Shown one piece after another: positions 6,869-12,617 of a stretch of DNA of 17,115 bases (its first letter is position 1; each line of letters opens with the position of its first letter). The notes beneath the pieces are model-generated. The model was given only the letters and a program-made list of their open reading frames with translations. It did no database searches and was not told the DNA's origin. Origin of the DNA: Synergistaceae bacterium. GTDB lineage: Bacteria > Synergistota > Synergistia > Synergistales > Aminobacteriaceae. The position numbers and the translations under genes are program-made. The DNA lies in the NCBI GenBank assembly GCA_017455085.1, contig JAFTBT010000093.1:1-17115 (forward strand), in the 5' to 3' direction.

Positions 6869-7778
6869 GGGTGTCCAATATGTCAGAAAGATTATCCGCC
6901 TGCATCGCCAAGTTCCTCAACTCCGCAGAACCATGCCCAAATCTCAACACACTCCCCGCAAATCTCTTCATCAACACCACCGCACGATGCTCACCCGAAA
7001 TCTCCCGCGCCCTGTACCCAAACTCCACCAGCTCCTCGATCCTCTCTGCCTGTGTCCTGAATCTCCCTCCATACTCCTCAAACATGAACGGATTCCCCAA
7101 CGCTCCACGCGCCAGCATCACAACTACACACCCATACGCCAAATACTCCTCAATGTCCGCAAGAGTCCTCACGTCCCCGCTCGCTGCTATCAGACCCGGA
7201 AATCTCTCCGCCGCTTCAGCAACTATCCTCCTGTCCGTGACTCCCTCGTACCGTTGCGCAGGTGTCCGCCCATGAATACACACGTTATCCGCTCCAGCTT
7301 CCGCAAGCACATCAACAAATCCCAAAGTCTCCGCATCACTCTCGAATTTCCTCATCTTCACCCACACAGGCAGGCCAAGACTCTTAAGCCCCTTCACCAT
7401 TTTTGCGGCTATGTCCGGTCTCTTCATCAGGGCAGACCCAGAACCGTTGCGGGTAATCTTCGGCATAGGACACGCCATATTCACACCAAACGCAGAAAAC
7501 TTCACGCCCCTGTTCATGACAACTTCACCGCCATCACGCACAAGAGCGTCATCGTTCCCGAATAGCTGCACTATGACTCTGGCCTCATGCTCCGAAATCT
7601 CCAGCATGTCGAAAGTCTTCGTGTTGTTCCTGACGAGTCCCGCACAGCTTATCATTTCGGTGTGGGTGAGGCCTGCTCCGTGAAGGGCGAAAAATTCCCG
7701 CATAGCCAGCGTAGTTACTCCTGCCATAGGCGCAAGACACAGAGCATTATTCAGCTCAAGACCTCCCGCGTGAATCAT
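6852..7778 (-). CDS. dus: tRNA-dihydrouridine synthase (DusB/NifR3-like)
   Basis: This FMN-dependent TIM-barrel enzyme reduces specific uridines in the tRNA D-loop using NADPH. Diagnostic segments are LAPMAGVT near residue 16 and the substrate-side strand VNMACPMPKITRNGSGSALM (about 98-117), whose cysteine is the catalytic acid. VWVKMR and CIHGRTPAQRYEG (about 168-180) follow, then the FMN phosphate site GLIAASGDV and MLARGALGNPFMF. The 308-residue length is normal. It overlaps coaX by 4 nt (ATGA), so it is probably translationally coupled as the last gene of the flavoprotein-coaX-dus operon. Its last four residues (KRGG) are encoded by sequence matching the adjacent tandem repeat, so the C-terminus may be a recent change. 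Subtype is a best guess. Confidence 0.93.
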   Translation of the reverse strand: MIHAGGLELNNALCLAPMAGVTTLAMREFFALHGAGLTHTEMISCAGLVRNNTKTFDMLEISEHEARVIVQLFGNDDALVRDGGEVVMNRGVKFSAFGVNMACPMPKITRNGSGSALMKRPDIAAKMVKGLKSLGLPVWVKMRKFESDAETLGFVDVLAEAGADNVCIHGRTPAQRYEGVTDRRIVAEAAERFPGLIAASGDVRTLADIEEYLAYGCVVVMLARGALGNPFMFEEYGGRFRTQAERIEELVEFGYRAREISGEHRAVVLMKRFAGSVLRFGHGSAELRNLAMQADNLSDILDTLKRGG

Positions 7779-8545
7779 TTGCCGTTTATCCGTTCGTGAA
7801 TCATCTTCAGCCCCTCAAGCGTCAGCCACTTATCCGCTACGTCAATGTTCCGTGCAACTTTAGCCATGAGTCCCGCATGTCCTCCGGTAGCGATTACCTT
7901 TGCGGAGTGCATACCGGGCTGTTCACGGATCATGTCGGTGATTCTGTCGGTCAACCCTGCATTTCCGAAGAGTATCCCTGACTGTATGGCTTCCTCTGTG
8001 GAGCGGCCTATGACGTTTTCGGGGACGTTCAGCGCAACTTGAGGGAGCTTTGCGGCTTTCGAGAACAGTGCGGAGATTCCGGAGTTCAGTCCCGGAGCAA
8101 TGACTCCGCCCAAATACGCGCCTTCTGGGGACACTACATCGAACGTTATCGCTGTCCCGTAGTCTGCCACGATTAACGGACTGCCGTACTTTTCGCGGCC
8201 TATGACTGCATTCACGATTCTGTCTGCTCCGACCTCGCGGGGGTTCTTCGTGAGAATCTCCATGCCCGTGTCCGTGAGACCATTCACCTGCAACGGCTCA
8301 ACACTGAAGTATTCCCGTATAGCTGCCTTCATGTAGAAATCAAGAGACGGCACAACGCTCGCAAACGCTGCCCCGTGAATGTCAGAAGGCCTGATGCCCT
8401 TAGTGCTGAGAAGATTCAGCAGGTATATTCCGAGTTCGTCTGACGTGTGCAGAATCGACGACAGCCGCCAGTGAGCAATAAGCTCCTCACCGTCATAAAT
8501 TCCTGTTACGGTTGTAGTATTTCCCATATCAATCACGAGTAACAT
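7775..8545 (-). CDS. coaX: Type III pantothenate kinase
   Basis: CoaX phosphorylates pantothenate in the first step of coenzyme A synthesis. It belongs to the ASKHA fold and, unlike CoaA, has low ATP affinity and is not feedback-inhibited by CoA. The phosphate-binding start is LLVIDMGNTTT (residues 2-12). NPREVGADRIVNAV (about 100-113) holds the conserved pantothenate-site residues, and VADYGTAITFDVV (about 126-138) carries the aspartate of the active site. GGVIAPGL and VIATGGHAG complete the fold. The 256-residue length is typical. Its ATG overlaps the upstream flavoprotein stop as TAATG, and its own stop overlaps the dus ATG, so all three genes appear to be one tightly coupled unit. Confidence 0.95.
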   Translation of the reverse strand: MLLVIDMGNTTTVTGIYDGEELIAHWRLSSILHTSDELGIYLLNLLSTKGIRPSDIHGAAFASVVPSLDFYMKAAIREYFSVEPLQVNGLTDTGMEILTKNPREVGADRIVNAVIGREKYGSPLIVADYGTAITFDVVSPEGAYLGGVIAPGLNSGISALFSKAAKLPQVALNVPENVIGRSTEEAIQSGILFGNAGLTDRITDMIREQPGMHSAKVIATGGHAGLMAKVARNIDVADKWLTLEGLKMIHERINGK

Positions 8546-9786
8546 TATTCATTCACGCTCCCTGCTACGTATCCTGTAGACCAGCATATTTGTAGGTTAA
8601 ACCCTCCGGATGGGCCATTGAGGTCTAGAATTTCTCCGGCAAAGTATAGATTATCACACAGCTTTGACTTCATCGTTGCGGGGTCTATTTCCTTCAGGCT
8701 CACTCCTCCGCGAGTCACTACTGCATTGTTGAAGCTCCATAGTCCGTTGATGTTCATGCGTATATCCTTCAGGAGAGTCACCAAGTCCGCAATCTCCTCA
8801 TCAGAAATATACTCTACAGGTTTATCGTGGGGGATGTCCGAAAGTTCGAGTATCAGCCTCACCATTTCCGCAGGCACAAGCGAGCGCATAAGCCCGAAAA
8901 ATCTCCGTTTGCCCGCGAATTTCTCAATGTCCCGCTTGATTCTCTGAGTGAGTATCTCAGGAGTCAGACTCGGTTTCAGGTCTAACGAGAACACTAACTC
9001 TCCATTTTTTGCGAGCCAGTCCGGTACGTGTGAACTCAGCTCCATAACGATCGGGCCGCTTATCCCGAAGTTCGTGAACTCCATTTCACCGAATCTGTCA
9101 TCTATCTCTTTGCCGTCAAGTATAACGTGAAGCCGAATATTCCTCAGGTTGCAGCCGCTCGCAAGTTTCGGCCAAGTCTCGCGCGTCCGGATGGGTACGA
9201 GTGCAGGGTACAGCTCCGTGATGGTGTGGCCCGCCTGTTGAGCAAAAGTGTAGCCGTCTCCGGTTGAGCCTGTGCGAGGGTAGGACTTGCCTCCTGTCGC
9301 CAAAATATACTTGCAGGCGTGAACTTCATCCGACTCTGTGATGACGTACTCGATTCTGTGATTCCTGACTCTGAATGCTTTTACTGGAGTGTTCCGGATG
9401 ATGCTGACGTGGTATTTCTTGCACTGCATGAGCAATGACTCCAGCACCCTTTTACTGCCGCCGTCTTTTGGGAAAATTCGCTTGCCTCTCTCCTCCATGC
9501 ACTCGATGCCGATATTCGCGAAGAATACCAGAGTTTCACGTGGGCCGAACTTGCTGAAGGCTGAGTAGAGAAATTTTCCGTTGTCCCCGTAGCGTGAGAT
9601 GAATGTGTCTATATCGTCCTCAGAGTTCGTGAAGTTGCATCTGCCCCGACCAGAGAGCAAGAGTTTTTCCCCGACAGAAGTATTTTTCTCAAGGATAGCG
9701 GTTTTCTGTCCCAATGACGCAGACCGTATAGCAGCCATGAGTCCTGCAGGGCCTCCGCCGATTATGAGTGTGTCGTAACGTTCCAT
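8545..9786 (-). CDS. HI0933-type NAD(P)/FAD-dependent oxidoreductase
   Basis: This is a flavoprotein of the HI0933/YhiN/BaiN family. The N-terminal Rossmann motif is DTLIIGGGPAGLMAA (residues 5-19). The family signature GEKLLLSGRGRCNFTN (about 38-53) follows, then an ILATGGKSYPRTGSTGDG stretch and a C-terminal FAD-closing motif LYFAGEILDLNGPSGGFNLQICWSTG. The 413-residue length is typical. The reaction is unknown for most members; a BaiN enzyme has been linked to bile-acid dehydroxylation, but that should not be transferred here. Its start ATG lies 15 nt from AGGAGG, unusually far. It heads the operon with coaX and dus and is divergent from the reductase gene, sharing the 646-bp gap. Confidence 0.9.
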   Translation of the reverse strand: MERYDTLIIGGGPAGLMAAIRSASLGQKTAILEKNTSVGEKLLLSGRGRCNFTNSEDDIDTFISRYGDNGKFLYSAFSKFGPRETLVFFANIGIECMEERGKRIFPKDGGSKRVLESLLMQCKKYHVSIIRNTPVKAFRVRNHRIEYVITESDEVHACKYILATGGKSYPRTGSTGDGYTFAQQAGHTITELYPALVPIRTRETWPKLASGCNLRNIRLHVILDGKEIDDRFGEMEFTNFGISGPIVMELSSHVPDWLAKNGELVFSLDLKPSLTPEILTQRIKRDIEKFAGKRRFFGLMRSLVPAEMVRLILELSDIPHDKPVEYISDEEIADLVTLLKDIRMNINGLWSFNNAVVTRGGVSLKEIDPATMKSKLCDNLYFAGEILDLNGPSGGFNLQICWSTGYVAGSVNE

Positions 9787-9923
9787 GTGTGTGAAAATAT
9801 GCCTCCTGCATTGCTAATAATTTTGTTTTTGTGTAAAATTTTTGCACTCAATAAGTTTATTCTTATCCCTAAATTTTTCTGCCTCCAAAATAATTTTGTA
9901 AAATGGCTTTACTAAATTATGCT

Positions 9924-9953
9924 TTTAATTTTATCCCATTAATACAGTATAAT
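9924..9953 (+). promoter_or_regulatory. Possible promoter for the reductase transcript
   Basis: A perfect TATAAT -10 box (9948-9953) lies in the AT-rich gap. The best -35 match is TTTAAT (9924-9929) at 18 bp, which is weak. Transcription from about 9960 would give a leader of roughly 470 nt that includes the dyad, the strong Shine-Dalgarno and the whole structured element before the reductase start. Confidence 0.4.
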
Positions 9954-10010
9954 TTCATCATTACCAAAAATTATAGCTGCCAAAATTTACGAAAAATCAG
10001 GAGGCTAATT

Positions 10011-10038
10011 AACAGTTAATAAAAACTTATAAACTGTT
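10011..10038 (+). promoter_or_regulatory. 7-bp inverted repeat in the reductase leader
   Basis: AACAGTT (10011-10017) and AACTGTT (10032-10038) are perfect inverted copies separated by 14 bp of A/T-rich sequence. This could be an operator for a dimeric regulator or a hairpin in the leader RNA. It starts 7 nt after an orphan AGGAGG (9999-10004). No regulator gene is present in the window. Confidence 0.4.
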
Positions 10039-10064
10039 GTAATTTATCAAAATTTTTATAATCA

Positions 10065-10076
10065 AGAAAGGAGGTG
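10065..10076 (+). promoter_or_regulatory. Near-perfect Shine-Dalgarno separated from its start codon
   Basis: AGAAAGGAGGTG (10065-10076) is complementary over 12 nt to the usual bacterial 16S rRNA 3' tail. No ATG, GTG or TTG lies at usable spacing downstream, and the first ATG (10112) is followed at once by TGA. The next real start is the reductase ATG at 10433, about 360 nt away beyond the structured element. I read it as the original ribosome-binding site of the reductase gene, split by an insertion. Confidence 0.6.
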
Positions 10077-10432
10077 TCCGTTTACAGAAGACAGCTCAAA
10101 TTTCTGGCTGACATGTGATAGAATTTCCGCTAATTGGTGTCTCATTGAGAACTGAATATTTAGCGGTTGGGCAGAGAAAATTAGAAGCGATAATCAAGCT
10201 GTTCTGTGGTTCTGCCTGTGAAATATCCAACCTTATCGATGCGTAGAAGTTTATGTACCGATACGTTAGTCGGGCAGCCCCTGCTAGGCTGAAATCCCAT
10301 GCCTTTGGAGCGTGTCTGCGACATGTAAACACTACACCAAACGTGAGTAGCAAGTATCACAAGCGAAAGCGGACGCGTTGAACAAGGAATGAAGCAAACA
10401 GGAATGTTATAAGTCTTCTGTAACGGCACTTA
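10074..10432 (+). ncRNA. Structured RNA element, HEARO / IscB omega-RNA-like, without an ORF
   Basis: The ends pair. TTACAGAAGAC (10082-10092) is the perfect complement of 10413-10423, and the helix continues with CCG (10078-10080)/CGG (10424-10426) and GTG (10074-10076)/CAC (10427-10429) across two single-T bulges. Inside are hairpins 10127-10133/10160-10166 (7 bp, with 10140-10143/10147-10150 nested), 10169-10175/10211-10217 (nested 10183-10186/10202-10205), 10275-10279/10287-10291 extended by GGG/CCC, 10310-10315/10321-10326, and 10343-10346/10357-10360. No frame encodes a protein. The 3' part (tract GAACAAGGAATGAAGCAAAC) and the immediate ATGA flank recall HEARO elements, the omega RNAs of IscB nucleases, but that match is from memory. 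Alternatives are a riboswitch-like leader or a MITE. A structured element is well supported; the family name less so. Exact ends are uncertain by several bases. Confidence 0.6.
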
Positions 10433-12556
10433 ATGAATCAATCACTATCTCGCAGGGACTTCCTGAAAGTTTCTGCAATCGGTGCTGTAGGTGCAGCCAC
10501 TACCGCCCTTCTCGGCTCATCCTCTCACGCTCAGACCAAAAAACTCTACACTCCTGGCACTTACTCCGCCACCGCTCAAGGACTCGAAAGCCCCGTAAAA
10601 GTTACTATGACTTTTGACGAGTCCAGCATCCTCAACGTTATCGTCGACACCAGCAAAGAAACTCCAGGCATCGGACAACCCGCAGGAGAAAAACTCGCCG
10701 CCCAGATCAAGAACGCTCAAGGCGCAGAAATCGACGGCATATCAGGAGCAACAGTTACCACCAATGCAGCAAAGAAAGCCGCCGCAGACTGTGTAGCTCA
10801 GGCTATGGGACTCGCAACAGAAAACACTGACTCCTCTTCAGCTTCAGCGGGCAATGACTGGTTAGGGCCAGAGCCCCAAATTTCGGACGCAGACATTTAC
10901 GCAGAAGTCAGTGCTGACGTTGTAGTTGTAGGTCTCGGACTCGCAGGAGTCTCCGCAGCAAGAGCAGCAGCAGAACTCGGAGCATCAGTCATCGGAATTG
11001 ACGGAGCAGCCGCACCATGTTGCAGGTCCGGTGAGTTCGCAGTCATCAACAGCCCCACTCTCAACAAACGCTGGCCGGAAAGAGCATTAACACGCGAGGA
11101 AGTCGCAACGATCGTAGACTCACACATCAACGAGTCAGGCTACCGAGTCAAACGCCCCATCACAGCAAAATGGGCTGACAACATCGGCGAAGTTTTCGAC
11201 TGGTACATGCAGGCAGATTCACACCTGTTCATTGCGGACGAGACACGCCAAGAAATTCCGGACGAGTACGCTGACGATTTCCTTGTGCCGATATACAGGC
11301 CTCTTCCCTCCTACAAGGACAAGGACGGAGTCGAACACGTCTACAACTGGAAAGAAGAACGCTTCCCGTGTTTCCCGACCTCAGTGGAATTTTTGCCGAG
11401 CCAGCAGAAAACTTTCAGTGCACATTGGCAGAAAGCACTCGACACCGGCAAAGTAAAAGCATACTTCGGACACTTCGGGAAAAAACTCATCATGAAGGAC
11501 GGCGCATGTGTGGGAGTCTATGCTCTGGACGATATGCCCGGCTCTGCCACTAAAGGCAAGTACCTGAAGATTCACGCAGCAAAAGGTGTGATCCTCTCGA
11601 CCGGAGATTACGGCTCGAACGATGCAGCTATGTATCACTTCGCACCCGACATCATGAGGACACACAAGAACAACAGGCTATTCACCTCCGTTGACGTGAA
11701 CGGTGTACGCACGAATCAGGGGGACGGCCAGCGTATGGGTGCATGGGCAGGCGCAAGAGTGGCAGGGTTCAACGCACCGATGATCCACCACATGGGAGGC
11801 GGAGCGGATCTTTCCGGAATCGGAGTGATGGGAAATGCGGGCTTCCTGAATCTCGACATGGACGGCAGAAGGTTCATGAACGAGGATTTACCCGGGCAGC
11901 AGCTTGAGAATCAGATCGAGGCAGTCAGACTCATGAAGTCGTGGCAGATTTTCGACTCCAATTGGCCCGAACAGGTTACGCATATGCCCGCAGCTCATGG
12001 CGGAGCGTGTTACTACGAACCCTACACATCAATCGAGCAAGCCCCGAAGAATAACCCCACATATCGCAACTGGAAAGCACCTTACCAGCTCGAAGCAGCT
12101 ATAGCGGACGGAAGATGCATCAAGGCCGACACTCTGGAGGAACTCGTCAGCAAGCTCTACCCTGACGACAAGAAAGCCCAAGAAACTGCGTTAGCCTCCA
12201 TAAAACGCTACAACGAGTTAGCCGCAAAAGGTGTAGACGAGGACTTCAACAAAGTAGCCTCGCGACTCATGCCGGTGGATACTGCGCCGTTCTATGCCGA
12301 CCAGTTCAGCACAGCTATCATGCTCACGTGCATAGGGGGACTCGATTCTGATGAGGACTGCCACACGTTCAGGGAGATCACGGACGACGAAGGCAGACAG
12401 GTTTGCGGGGACATCATCAAGGGTCTCTACGTTGCCGGAAATATGCAGGGAGGAAGATTCGGACTCCAGTACCCTATAGGCCTGAAGGGAGTCAGCCACG
12501 CAATGGCACTGTATTACGGAAAAGTTGCCGGTGAAAACGCCGTGAAGGGCATCTAG
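10433..12556 (+). CDS. Tat-exported FMN-binding/FAD fumarate-reductase-like flavoprotein
   Basis: The 707-residue protein begins with a twin-arginine signal (SRRDFLKVS, then a hydrophobic stretch, cleavage likely after SHA, residue 33). Residues about 40-125 form an FMN-binding domain with DGISGAT (101-107), whose threonine is the site where ApbE-type enzymes attach FMN covalently. From about 160 comes the FAD-binding domain of the fumarate/urocanate reductase family (VVVVGLGLAG, 163-172), ending in GLYVAGNMQGGRFGLQYP near the C-terminus. Such proteins act outside the cytoplasmic membrane as terminal reductases in anaerobic respiration, receiving electrons through the FMN. The substrate cannot be read from sequence; urocanate, fumarate and other enoates are all possible. 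The start codon ATGA follows the structured element directly, and no local Shine-Dalgarno is seen. No ApbE gene is in the window. Confidence 0.88.
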   Translation: MNQSLSRRDFLKVSAIGAVGAATTALLGSSSHAQTKKLYTPGTYSATAQGLESPVKVTMTFDESSILNVIVDTSKETPGIGQPAGEKLAAQIKNAQGAEIDGISGATVTTNAAKKAAADCVAQAMGLATENTDSSSASAGNDWLGPEPQISDADIYAEVSADVVVVGLGLAGVSAARAAAELGASVIGIDGAAAPCCRSGEFAVINSPTLNKRWPERALTREEVATIVDSHINESGYRVKRPITAKWADNIGEVFDWYMQADSHLFIADETRQEIPDEYADDFLVPIYRPLPSYKDKDGVEHVYNWKEERFPCFPTSVEFLPSQQKTFSAHWQKALDTGKVKAYFGHFGKKLIMKDGACVGVYALDDMPGSATKGKYLKIHAAKGVILSTGDYGSNDAAMYHFAPDIMRTHKNNRLFTSVDVNGVRTNQGDGQRMGAWAGARVAGFNAPMIHHMGGGADLSGIGVMGNAGFLNLDMDGRRFMNEDLPGQQLENQIEAVRLMKSWQIFDSNWPEQVTHMPAAHGGACYYEPYTSIEQAPKNNPTYRNWKAPYQLEAAIADGRCIKADTLEELVSKLYPDDKKAQETALASIKRYNELAAKGVDEDFNKVASRLMPVDTAPFYADQFSTAIMLTCIGGLDSDEDCHTFREITDDEGRQVCGDIIKGLYVAGNMQGGRFGLQYPIGLKGVSHAMALYYGKVAGENAVKGI

Positions 12557-12569
12557 CAAACAAACACAA

Positions 12570-12603
12570 GCCCGCTGCTACGTGAAGTGTGGGGTATGCG
12601 GGC
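12570..12603. terminator. Weak hairpin between convergent genes
   Basis: GCCCGC (12570-12575) pairs with GCGGGC (12598-12603) over a 22-nt loop, midway between the reductase stop and the end of the DUF499 gene. There is no good T-run on either strand, so termination here is only possible, not shown. Confidence 0.3.
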
Positions 12604-12617
12604 AATATTCCTCACTC

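Larger units (their letters stand above)
9787..10060. other. AT-rich divergent regulatory region
   Basis: This gene-free stretch separates the minus-strand flavoprotein operon from the leader of the plus-strand reductase. It is strongly AT-rich compared with its neighbours and holds no convincing ORF. Visible elements are the minus-strand AGGAGG of the flavoprotein gene, a plus-strand TATAAT (9948-9953), an AGGAGG without a start codon (9999-10004), and a 7-bp dyad (10011-10038). I found no clear minus-strand -35/-10 pair. Confidence 0.6.

Noticed and set aside
10096..10353. 85-codon minus-strand ORF within the structured element
   Set aside because: No ribosome-binding site, covers only hairpin sequence, and has no protein-like motif; likely chance.
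10082..10423. MITE or insertion sequence with 11-bp terminal inverted repeats
   Set aside because: No target-site duplication flanks the repeats and the pairing continues beyond them with bulges, which is typical of an RNA helix.
10074..10432. Group I or group II intron splitting the ribosome-binding site
   Set aside because: No P7-type R/S pairing, no recognisable domain V and no GUGYG start; the ATGA flank and hairpin set fit a HEARO-like element better. Not fully excluded.
10250..10432. Remnant of a tnpB gene
   Set aside because: Reading frames are broken by many stops and no RuvC or zinc-ribbon motif is seen; paired ends argue for an RNA element instead.
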